From Chrysophaeum taylorii (lineage: Eukaryota; Sar; Pelagophyceae; Pelagomonadales; Pelagomonadaceae): a DNA stretch of 64,000 bases. The position numbers were made by a program, and so were the translations under genes. The notes beneath the pieces are model-generated. The model saw only the letters and a program-made list of their open reading frames with translations. It made no database searches and was not told where the DNA came from. Shown one piece after another: positions 39,866-50,429 of the stretch. Within the stretch, counting starts at the first letter, position 1; each line of letters starts with the position of its first letter. The stretch covers positions 124,001 through 188,000 of the forward strand of contig JAQMWT010000317.1 in NCBI GenBank assembly GCA_029834535.1. The letters are read 5' to 3'.

Positions 39866-40810
39866 AACCCATCATGTTGTTGCGATGCGTGCTGCGATGT
39901 CGATGATGCTTGTTTTTCGAAAAACATTGACGTAGCACGTGGGCCACCAACCACAGCCTATCGACCACTGGACAACTCAATTTTTTTTTTTCAAAGGGGT
40001 GTCCTCTTAGCATCACCAAATATTTGAATCGTGATGTTACAGGTGTTGCACCCTTCTCGGCTAAGCGCGCAGCAGCAACAGCAAAGGACTCTTGCGAATT
40101 CACCTGATCACAATAATAAAGGGGAAAAATAAACAGTCGAACAGCTTATTGTCCAATGTGTGTGACCGACCGACCACACGGGCGTGGGGGCACAAAATGA
40201 CAACACCACAACAAAAGTTTCCCATATAGGAAGACCCTGTGCGCGAGTTAGTGGGCTTGTTGCCGCGATGGTAGGCGGGCCGGTGCTGTCTGCGAGGGAG
40301 CCAAGTAGCACATATACACTCTATCTCGTCGAGCCTGGAGGTTGGTGGTCATAATGACGAAAAAGTTGCTACCTGGTGGTTGTCTTCGCTGATTGCACGC
40401 GGAGATATAATGGATCTTCCGGGTTGCTTCACCATCTTTGACAACCAAAGTCCAACTTTGACGACGGTGCGACAGAGCTATGTGGCTACTTTCCTGCTTC
40501 AGCTTTGCGGGGCGGACATGTTGCCTTGCCTATCCCCCTTTTCACCAGACTCCCCTTGATCTTGATTCAAAACCGCGGAGTTCTTCTGCCCACCCCGCGA
40601 ATTGCGGATGGCACTGATGCTGCTGCTTGTAGCTTTGTAAGCGATCGGTTGCCACCGGAGAAAATTTATTGCCATCCTTGTCGATTGTTGATGCCAACAA
40701 CAAACACACGCGTAACTTCTTATGACATTTTGCCGCCTCGCCCGGAACAAGTCATCATTGTGGCCTGCTTGGGACTTATGGCATCGTACTGCGACCGCTC
40801 CTTAGCGTAG
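39866..40810. other. Intergenic, nothing recognised
   Basis: Low-complexity-free but anonymous; short open frames on both strands with no domain signature. Confidence 0.5.
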
Positions 40811-41270
40811 TCTTACCGTGTCTCTCTTAAGTCATAGACCGTCTTACTTTGCTTCTTTTCTTCGTTGGCCTCCTTTTTTACACTTCTTCTTCTTGAATCG
40901 CCTTTCTGCTTGAACTTTGTCCTCTTCGTTTTTCTACTTACTGCCTCTCCATTGGTCCTATTTTTCTTTCCATTTGCTGCTCTTTTCCCGCTCTTCGCCG
41001 ACCGTACATACACTCCTCTTCCCCCGGCGTTTTCACTTCTCCTGCCTCTTTTTTGTTTCGCAAGTCATTGCTTCTGCCTCTCTCTTTGCGCTTTCTTTGT
41101 TCGCCGTCCTCCTCTTCTGGGCATTTATTTCCTTTTTTCCTATCTTTCTCTTCATCTGCGAACACCTGGGGAGTGCTTTTGCCATAGTTACTTGTACAAA
41201 AAAAAAAAGTTTTAGTATAGTACGAAAAGACGCAAAGCCTCATCAGGAGCGAGCCAATAATAAAAAGTAG
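40811..41270. repeat. Strand-asymmetric pyrimidine tract
   Basis: The plus strand is mostly C and T for about 450 bp, downstream of paralog 2. Composition resembles 17.6-18.05 kb and 45.4-45.6 kb, but no shared 15-mer was confirmed here. The open frames it creates are Lys/Glu/Arg-rich and unlikely to be genes. Confidence 0.5.
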
Positions 41271-41300
41271 GATGATCACAATTAGAACGAGAGACATTCG

Positions 41301-44300
41301 TCACGAGCCGGAGGCCCTGGGCGCTTCCTCGTCGTCGTCTTCGGGTTCTTCCGGTGGTTCCTCTTCTGGGATGGTGTCCATGATGTCAAGATTGTTGTGG
41401 TTCTCGTAGGCGAGGAGTTCTTGCTCTTGCTCTAACTCGATCATGCTCTTGTGCATGGCCTGAACAATGCCGCCGTAGTAGTTGCTGAGCGCGCCGGCCG
41501 TCCCGAGCGGGCCGAGGTGGATTAGCGTGGCGCAGAAGAAGCCGAGAGAGTAGACGAGCGAGAGGGCGACGGTCACGAAGACAAACGCCTGGACACATAG
41601 GTACGATTGAAATATTGCGAGGAGTGACGTACGCCGAATTTTTGGAAGAAGGTGATCTTGGCCCCGAACATGGGGATCGAGGCCGACAGCGTCGAGATCG
41701 CGCCAGAGAGGACCGACGAGCCCGTGTGGATGAGGGCGTCGCGGACCTTGGCGTGGCGCGTTAAAGACCTCGAGTTCCGGAACGAGTCGGCCAAGTGGAC
41801 GGTGTAATCGACGGAAAAGCCGACGACGATGACGATCAAGACCGACTCGAGCGGACCGAGGCCCCAGCCGGAGATATACATGAAGCCGAGGACGCCCGTG
41901 ACAATCATTCCAATAGTGATTGTCGCGAGGGTCGCGATAATGAAGTTCCCGGAAGCGACGACGAGCACGCACCAGCTGAGGAAGAGGGAAACGAGCATGC
42001 TCGCGATGCCCGAGGGTACGAGCAGAGAAGTGACGACCCAATACTCCGAGCCTTCGACGTAGACCATGACCTTGAGCGGTTTCGCGGGGTCGCTGTTTTG
42101 GTCGTCCATCCAGTCGTCCCATTTCTCGCACGCGCGAAGTCCGAGCTTGTTGTCGTCCTCGAAGCGGCTCAACGTGGTCTGTACTTGGATATCGTACAGC
42201 GCCATGCGGTCGTAGTTGCCATCCGCGTCGGAGAGCGCGAAGACGTAGTCGGCCCACCAATTCTCGTCGGCCGACGTCGCCCCCGCCGAGATAAACTCGT
42301 AAATCTGCCCGGGGACGGGCTCGTTGCCCGTCTGGCACTTGAGGAGCGTGTCGGTGGTGCTGGCGCGCGTCTCGTAGACGCAGGCGACGCTAGGGATGGG
42401 GAAGAATCCAAAGCACTGACATCCGTCGTTGAGCTTGGAGGTGCCGTTTTGCGTGAGGTCGTCGATGACGAAGCCGTCGGGGGCGGCGAACCCCGGCGAG
42501 AGCGTATTCGGGTTTGGGCGGATTCGGAACGTCGGGAAGCACGGGGCGCACGAGGATTCGACATTTTCGCGCATCCGGTACGTGCCCTTGGATGCGTCGA
42601 CGACTTGGGACACGTTCTCCCAGGCCGCGAGCGCGTGGACGAACGACTGGATTCCGTACGCGACCTGGAACGAGCTCGAGACTCCGCCGTCAGGCGTGTT
42701 TTCTAGCGACCCCGTCGACGAACCCGTGAGCTGCTTGTTGATGCCATAGTCCGCGTTGATCTTGAGGCCCTTGCGCGGACTGTACGCGATTTCCTCGGCG
42801 ACGTTGTAGAGCTGCATTTGCGCTGCGATCGCGTCGAGGTCGAACGACGTATCCCAATTAGGCCGGCCCGATTCGCCCGGCACAAAGTTCTGGGCCTTGA
42901 TGCCGTGGCTGTTCAGAGGCGTGCGGTGTTCCAAGCCGAAGAGGACGTGGACGTTCAGCGCCGCCGAGCTCTTTGTTCGCCATTTCTGGGTGATGAACCC
43001 AAACTGGTGATAATTTTCGGTCTTTGGAAGCATATCGTAACGCTGGTAGGGCGAGATAGTAAGGAGGCACGCCAACCCCAGGAAGGTGACCCAAAGCACC
43101 ACGAGCACCCCGATGACCGACTTGCTGTGCTTGAACAGGAAGGGCACGTATTTGTCCCGGAACCAGATCGGCAACGGGTCCGCGTAGTCGTCGGGGGGCA
43201 ACTTCGTTTTGGTTCTTCTTGTTGTTGTTGTTGTTGTTGTTGTTGCCTTGGCGAAGACCCGGCCGTCGGGGATCTCGTCCTTCGTATCTTCTATTTCTTC
43301 ATTTTCGGCGTTTTGGCGGCGGCGTGGACAAAAAAAGTACTCCTTGGCCCGCTGCCAGAGCGGGTCCCACCAGTAGTCGCGCTCCTTGAACTTAGTCTCG
43401 TAAATCAGCACGACGACCGGGAAAAAAGACGAGACAGCGCAGTAATTGACGGCAACGAGCAGAGCCGAGAAGATACCAAAGGTCCTGATCCCGATGAAGG
43501 GACTCGAGATGTTGGAAATAAAGGCGAGGATTGTCGTGAGAGACGTGACGCCCGTCGCGACGACCGCGTGAGAGTAGACGCGCGACATGCGGTGCGCGAT
43601 CGTCTTGTAGTGGTCGGTCGCGCTGCCCTGCCACGTGTCCCAATACACGAAGATGTCGTCGGCGCCGATGCCCACGATGATGAACAGCGACATGGCGCAA
43701 AATAGTGTAAAGAAGTTGTAGCCGAGGCCAGCCTGATGCGGCCAGCAGTAGCGGTAAAGCAGGTTGCCACCCAAAAACGCCATCAGGATCTGGAATATCC
43801 CGCAGGCGGTGACAAACAAGGACCCCGTGTAGATCCACATGTACAAAATGACCGAAAGCAGCGCGAGCACGAGCAACGCGAGGTCGGCCGTCACTGCGTC
43901 GTCGACGGGCGTATAGCCGACGTACGAATACGACATTCGTATCGGCTTTTTCGCGAAATTTTTGTGCAACAATTTGCCCAGATTCTTTTCGATCCAGTGC
44001 TTCAAGTGTCCCCGTTCTCGCTCTACGTGCTTGTCGTCGTAGTACGTGATGCTGAGCCCGTTCTGAATTCTCACCAGGTCCTCGCCGCTCGCGTAGGCCT
44101 CGACCGGGTGCCGAGGCGTGCCCGCGTAAATTTTAGACACCAAAATCTTCGACCGCAAGTTCGACACCGTAAAGTCCTTGTGAAGCATGTCGACGAACGA
44201 GATCCAGTCGACGCTGTTCGATTGGATCCGCTCGATTGTTCCCGGAACGTCGTCGAAGTTCGAATCCCCGTACTTCTCGAAGAACCACACCGGCGAGAAC

Positions 44301-45049
44301 GGTCGTTGGCACCCGTCCTCCGTCGCCGCCGAGACGTTCGTCCCGTATCCCGTCGCGTACTCGGTCCCGTAGTCGATCTCGCACTCCGGGTAATTCTTCA
44401 GGTAAACGGCCGCGCACCGGTCCTTCCATCCTTTTTCGCCGAGGATCTCGTTCTCGCTCGCCCTCAGCGTCTCGAGACCTGATTTCGTCAACGCGTTCCC
44501 GCGGTTCTTGCGGTCGAACCGGCCCTTCATCGCTATCAAAGTAATCGGATCCGCCGCATCTTCGCGCGCGCATTTCGCCACCGTCAAAGCCATGTCCGCC
44601 TTGTCCTTCGCCACGCGGTACGCGTTCGCGCGCCGTTGATACTCTTCCTCGGGAATGAACAACCCCACTCGCCCGATGTTTTTGTCGTTGATCGGGTCCA
44701 ACCCCCACATCGCGAGCGCCACGGTCAACAACAACCAGAAGAGGTTCATCCAAAACAGCACGCAACACGACACGTTCCGGAAGGTCGCCGCGAACTCGAA
44801 CAACACCCCCGCCCCCCCCGCCTTGTGCGGTCTGCGGACGATCTGCGTGTATGCCGTCGACGACGACGACGACTCCGATACCCTCTCCATCGGGTGGACG
44901 CACATTTCGACCATTTCGACCTTGGCCGCTGCCCGCCCGCCACAGAGGCGAGGTTGAAGGAGCGAGTTTGTGGCGGGAGGCGACGTGGTGGAGCAGCCGT
45001 TACGCATGGATACCTCCTTGAATAATAATCTCAAAAAGTCTGTCTCCAC
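41301..45049 (-). CDS. Dispatched/Patched-like RND permease, paralog 2, two exons
   Basis: Exon 1 (41633-45049) and exon 2 (41301-41588) flank a 44-nt phase-0 intron (GTACGT...TCCAG). Splicing restores ...FFQKFG|AFVFVTVALSL, exactly the contiguous sequence of paralog 1, which has no intron there. The product is up to 1234 residues; better starts are Met46 (44914) or Met54 (44890), by alignment with paralog 1. Organisation is as in paralog 1: GIGADDIFVYWDTW in the first block and GFSVDYTVHLADSF in the second. Differences concentrate in the linker after the first block, where a Thr run comes from a GTT microsatellite (43218-43241), and in the acidic C-terminal tail. Most membrane segments are strongly conserved, so both copies are probably functional. 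Confidence 0.88.
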
Positions 45050-45633
45050 AAGGAATTAATTGCCTTCAACGCATGCTCACGTCATAGCCCTTTCGTCGTC
45101 GTGGTGAGAACGGTGCCCACCAGAAAGACGAGGAACGTGATGGCGCCGCCGGTACCTGCTGCTCTGCACCCACGCTCGTCGCCACGATGCAGACCTTTAC
45201 GGGGGGCTCAGGGTGGGTGGCCTCTCTCTCGAATCGAATCGTCGTCGTTGAGAAGAATTTCCTTCCACGTGCTGAATCTTGAGGCACGGTAAGGATGTAC
45301 AGTCGGCATCATCCTTGAATTCTTGCCGCAGAAGCGAATAACAACAATTATTACCCTACTAATAATAATTATTATGGTTTGCAACTCCCGGGCTGCTGCT
45401 CAAAGAGCCAGAATGGATGAGAGCGCAGAGGCAAAGAAGGAAGAAGCAAGAATGCAAAGGAGAGAGGGAAACAAGGATGAAGCTCGAACGCAAAGAGGGG
45501 CAGTAGAAGCAGGAAAAGGGAGCAGGGCAACGAGGAGTTCGTGACGCAAGGAGCCCTAAAAAAGAGGTCAAGGGAAAGACAAGAAGAAGAGAGAGTAGCG
45601 GCAGGCCTGGTTATGAAGAAAGAAACGAGAACT
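45050..45633. repeat. Intergenic with purine-rich dispersed repeat
   Basis: At 45376-45420 the plus strand reads GCAACTCCCGGGCTGC...CAAAGAGCCAGAATGG. This matches the arm of the inverted repeat at 17996-18036 (reverse complement GCAACTCCCAGG...CAAAGAGCCAGAATGG) and is followed by 180 bp of nearly pure purine, as there. Upstream (45050-45300) is the promoter side of paralog 2, with nothing else recognised. Confidence 0.55.
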
Positions 45634-46527
45634 AACTAACTAACTTCAGACCTCTCCCGAGCATGGGAGCCAGGCCGGACCGACAGGTGCCAGTCCGGAA
45701 TCACGGGTCTGTAGACGAGGAGCGCCGAAAGGTCGGTCGGCGGAGAGTGACCATCAACCTTGTCGCCATGCGACGAGGAGACCGCGATGTGACTGACAAC
45801 CAACTCGTCGATAACCTTCCGTCTTCGCCCCCCGGCCATACCCCGTCCCACTGCGAACGTTCCGGCTGCCAACCGGCCCGCCCGGGAGGCGAATAGGTGC
45901 CAACCTACGCCGGGAGGCGACGCTAAACGACGGTCGCAGCACGATGCCAGACCTCCCAAACAGGCTTCCTAAATCTATTGGTCCGGGCGACACGACCAAA
46001 TGTCGCGAGAACACAATAAAACCACTCGTCATCTGCACATCACAAACAACAAGGATATGTCAATAAGCTCCGCCGCCAAACGACTACGCACGAAGTCATA
46101 AGCAGCGCCATTTACCAGGAAGAAGGACAGGCGAACGTCGTGAATCACGAGTAAGGGGAGTTTGGGAAGAGCAGAGAGACGGGAGGTCCTGTAAAGTCAT
46201 GCTGTCGAGTACAAGAGGGTGGAGCAGCAGCAGAGTAGCCACATATTCGTCATAGTGAGATGTGGGCATATAGTCAGAAGATGGTGAAGCGACTCACACC
46301 AGGGCGGCGACAACCGCGACACGTGCGATCAGGGACAAGTTGAAAACCCACAGGCAGCAGAGCGTTAGCTGGTGGCTTTATATTGCCCGACGAGGAACTT
46401 TTTAAGCTGCATGGCACGCGTCATGAATGACTTGCACGGACCGACAAATAAGATGTCCAGGAGAGCAAAATAAGAGGACCGACGTCCGAAGGCTCATATG
46501 CACGAAGGCGCGCAATGCCAAGCTGCG

Positions 46528-46935
46528 TCAGCAAAGTGGAGCAAACCCCATCAAACAGACGGCGCCGCTGGAAGGTGACAAACCAACGTCGGCCATGGCA
46601 GAAGTGCGTGCAAGTAGAGTCAGAGTGAAGTGCGCAGTCTCATCTAAAGTATCGCTGGATGTGATTCTCACACGCTGCGAGAGGCCAGAACGTGCGAGCA
46701 CAGCGTCTTTATTGTCAAGGAGAGCCTTCACGGATAACCGAGGGAGTACGTCACGAAGGGACCAAAGTCCGGCTTGTGCGGTATCGATGCCCATGACCTC
46801 AGCGCGATACGCAGATAGAGTTCCAGGACCGGGAGTGACCCGCAAAGCGAAAGTGGGGAGGCGTGGGGCGACAGGATCGAAAATGGCGACAGCAGCTCCG
46901 CCCTCACCATTGGACACGAATCCGTTGCTGGCCAC
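46528..46935 (-). pseudogene. RNase H domain of the LINE relic
   Basis: The longest intact piece of the element (135 residues). The order GGAAVAIFD, YRAEVMGID and LLDNKDAV follows the D-E-D pattern of RNase HI domains in non-LTR retrotransposons. Its partner reverse transcriptase lies 1.3 kb upstream on the same strand in broken frames. Confidence 0.6.
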
Positions 46936-47763
46936 GTAGAGATGATCGAGATGGGCGGTTTAGCACCACAACCATCACGAAGCGTGGCCCTCGTAGGAAA
47001 CCGGGCGGCGACAGTCGCAGGGTAGGTGCCCGAACCAAGGTCCGGGGGAGTTTGGAGTACGTAGGATGCAGGGTGGGATGTGTTGCGGCGGGTATGGAAA
47101 CAAGTAATTTCGTTACGCGTTGCAGCCGGACTTAAGGGCAATGAGAAAGATTCCCGACAAAATTCGCCAGCGGGGCGGCAGCGGTTCACGGGAAGCCGAC
47201 GTACACCGACGCGATAGACCGTTATGGCCGTAGCTTTCGGGACAAACCATGCTGAAGGATCCCAGTCAATAGACACAAATCAAACAAAAGTGCTCGCTTC
47301 AACAACAGAGACTCCACTTCACGTTGAAGTGAATCCAGAAAGCGCTGTTCGAAAAACGATCAAAGCGAAAGCGATAGGCAAGCTTGCTCCAGAGCACTTG
47401 GTCAAGAAGGAAGCGTGTGCTATCCGGAGATACCGGGACGGCGCGGAGCTTAGCCACAAAGTCATATCGACAGTGTGACGAATTGAATCTGCAACGTCAA
47501 GATACTCGCTATCGGGGGACCCAAGTACCGCATACCGTGGTCAAAAGGAACTACGGAAAGTTCACCGCTTTCGGCTGTTAAAGGCCCGATGAGACACGGA
47601 TCATCAACGCCGAGCTTTAAGCGTCCATGTCGAAATATCAAGGCGGTATCTTAGACCCAAGGCCACCTTGAACCATTCGAGGCCCAGTGCTTTGGTTTGC
47701 GTGATGTTGAATTTGATTTCGAAGAACTCAAAGACCTTCAAGCACCCACACGCGCCCCCCTCC

Positions 47764-47785
47764 CTCTTAGCAGTCGACCTTTAAA
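47764..47785 (+). repeat. Dispersed element end, copy 4
   Basis: CTCTTAGCAGTCGAC followed by CTTTAAA, preceded by a C-run. It sits inside the LINE relic, between the RT and RNase H pieces, on the opposite strand, so it probably inserted after the LINE. Confidence 0.7.
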
Positions 47786-48846
47786 AATCTCAAAAAAGAG
47801 GCTGCAAACATTGAACCGTTGCTCTTAGCCGTGGTCCGTAATCGAATACCACAAAGCGTCGTCAAGAAAGCCTAAGCCGGCCGTGCTGCGAGTGGGGTCA
47901 TGGGCGAGAGGAAAGCGAAGACTAGTAGAACCAAACTCGGGAGGGCGCCGCAATCCCGCCCCCGTGACTTCGAGACAGTATAGAATAAAATGCCATCAAA
48001 AACTCGGGGATTCTGACGCACCTTGGGCGTAGCGCGGGCAAAAGAGAAGGACCCCTCATCGTCCCCCAAGAGGGATGTTGACGTGCCGTACGCTGTGACA
48101 ACCCGCGCCTGATTTGACAACATCCTGTTGTAGGTCGCAGTCGATAAATGAGTCAGGTAATCTAAGGCGACGCAAGGCAACCACCTCCTTACCTTGCCAA
48201 ACAGGAACACTATCGTAGGCTTTCGAGAAGTCTTGGGCAACTGCAAGAAAGGGCTAATGGTCCGCATCGGCCAGTTCAATAAAGACACAGCGACGGCAAG
48301 TGGCGTCTGAACATCACTACCAGCCCGTGAGCCATATTGCCCGAAATTTGCAACGTTCTCAGATAGGTGAAAAGCGGCCGAAGATCACCGCACAGTAGGC
48401 CTTCATGATGGTTTCTCAATAACGTGATGGGACGCGACATCTCAATGTTCGGATTGCCGGGGATTCGAGGGGATCTTCGGGATTGGAACCATGGCCTGCT
48501 CCTTCCACTCCGAGAATATATGACGCGCAGCGCAATAATAATAACCAGATTCTATATCACGGTGTCGTCCGCTGCGCATTCGTCTCGACCATCCGTAGTT
48601 CCGGCTGTCGCATCGCGAAGCGCTCGTCGTAAGCGTCGCGGCAATATTCACCAAATGGATGCCTCTCCGAATCGCCTGGCTTAAAAAGCACACAGTCAAA
48701 CAAGGCGTGTGGCACCGCCGCTAGCCGCAATCGAGACCTCCTAAGTGGTTCGTCGACGCCAGGACCCGGATATTTTAGTAGCAATCTGGGTGCGCACACT
48801 TCATAGGAGCAAACTTCAGGGCCCGAGCATCACGCGCACATACTAT

Positions 48847-49160
48847 AATCTAACTAACTACCTGTAGGCCAGCCCATTGCACGGGCCTAAGGCAAATCCC
48901 GACGCCCGTAGCGCGCACAACACGCTTCTGGTACAAAACAGCCTCGCGCAATATTATTATTAGTGGCGCGCGGTCGCTCGAGGACTTGTGTGACTCGTAG
49001 ATCTTGAACGTGAGTGACACATCGGACAAACCGCAACGAGCCTGCTGCCTACAAATCACAACATTTGCCTGGCGCCGGCGACCAAGGTCTCTTTTAGAAA
49101 CGATCCGTGTGGCCCGTGATTGATTCGTCGTACGGCCGCTCTGATTTCCAATCATGCCTT
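48847..49160 (-). mobile_element. Second LINE 3' end, adjacent and older
   Basis: The minus-strand frame ends ...RPVQWAGLQVVS and is followed at once by a TTAGTTAGATTA tail (48847-48858). It abuts the presumed 5' side of the main LINE relic. Frames upstream are broken. Confidence 0.5.
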
Positions 49161-49506
49161 ACACACTCATCGCTCCACGATAGATATTCACGACGAATGG
49201 TGACGCGTGCGCTGCCGCGCGCTCCTAAGGATATCCCCGTTCGCACGAGAAAGCGGCGCGTCTGATAGGAAGGCAGGGAGTGTGCGAGGAACACGAAACC
49301 GCTGATGCACGAATCTTCCTGGCTCCAGGCCAATGGCGAGCACGGATAAGAAGCTCGCGTGATCTCGAGCAATCACACGCGACGATCGCTCGTTTTGGCG
49401 CAAACTGAAAACTCCAAAAACTTTCGGCAGGTCGTAGAAATAAAACCTGAATACTTGAGTTTAAAACTATCGCTAGCGGGAATCAATAGGCTTAGCCATA
49501 GTTGCG
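49161..49506. other. Intergenic, nothing recognised
   Basis: Between the LINE end and the ankyrin gene; anonymous short frames only. Confidence 0.45.
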
Positions 49507-50190
49507 TTTTACTCTGCGCACATACACTTATTGCGAAGCAACTCGAGGACCTCAAGATGGCCAAAATTAACTGCAGGAAAGAACGTATCTTCGCACCACG
49601 GACAGCCGTTGGCGCGCGCCCGCTTGAGAACTTCAAGATGGCCAAACCAAGCTGTGCCGGAGCACGTTTCTTCGTTCCACGGATACCCGCTGGCGCGCGC
49701 CCACTTGAGAACGTCGAGCTGGCCGGCCCGTGCAGCGTTCATGCAGAGATGGGGCCCGAGACGACCGTGTCGACGGAGAAACCATTCGATACATTCGATA
49801 GCTCCGAGCGCGACGAATTCAATCAGCTCATCATGGGTTCCCGTCGCACCTGGCCCAACAACACTCGGTTATCGGACGTTGTTGTCGACTTTGGGTCATC
49901 CGAGGGCACCATCATCTTCGCGAGAACGCGTGCAGGTGCTTGTCGACGCCAACCTTGTCGAAGAGTTTCGAGACTTCGATGAGGCGGATCTGCGTTGCGA
50001 TGCGTTTTTGAGCCAGCGCGTCGATGGCGTCATCCGAAATGCCGTCGAGTAAACAAAAGAGCCACTCCTTGCGCACGTCGACCATTTTGTACAACAGGGC
50101 ACGCTTCGTTACCAGGTCGTCGGCATCGTCGTCATCGACACCGTTGAGTGCGCGAGTGCGCCCATGTCGATGAGCATCCGCAGCACGCAT
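49507..50190 (-). pseudogene. Ankyrin-repeat protein, broken or truncated
   Basis: Two parts on the minus strand. 49912-50190 gives 92 residues ending ...DKVGVDKHLHAFSRR, a helical lead-in. From about 49875 a different frame reads THDELIEFVALGAIECIEWF, then AARAGQLDVLKWARASGYPW, GHLEVLKRARANGCPW and FGHLEVLELLRNKC to a stop at 49509. Three to four ankyrin repeats of the HLEVLKWARANGCPW type, common in algae and large DNA viruses. The two parts are out of frame across about 49875-49911; a frameshift is simpler than an intron because no good donor is seen. No start codon of clear quality. Confidence 0.55.
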
Positions 50191-50429
50191 CCGCGTGCGT
50201 CATTTGTCTTGGCTCGATCGCGGTTCATCCACCCATTGGTGCACGAAAGGGTTTTAGCAGTAAACTAACTAACTCAAAGGTTAGAGAACGTGAGCTGATC
50301 AAAGCAGTTTAGATTGGCGGGGTCGAGCTGAAAGGAGAGTGGGGTGAGTGGGTGTAAGGGGGACGGCAAGCTAACCGTCCGGGCGCCGCCAAGGACCCGG
50401 CGGCCGAGAGACGTAGGGGCCGTGTTGTA

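Larger units (their letters stand above)
45634..48840 (-). mobile_element. Non-LTR (LINE-like) retrotransposon relic, TTAG-tailed
   Basis: Minus-strand pieces in 5'-3' order: reverse-transcriptase start (EWKEQAMVPIPK...QSEH and SRPITLL, 48420-48520, in two frames); RT motif A (LAVAQDFSKAYDSV, about 48205-48247); an RNase H domain (GGAAVAIFDPV, SAYRAEVMGID, LLDNKDAV, 46530-46935); and a C-terminus VRPGSHARERSEVS directly followed by the (TTAG)n tail at 45634-45648. Frameshifts and stops separate the pieces, so it is dead. The 3' end matches the copy at 15.2 kb. Confidence 0.75.

Noticed and set aside
45323-45571. Charged short frames in the purine-rich block
   Set aside because: Composition-driven; the block matches a non-coding repeat at 17.6-18.04 kb.
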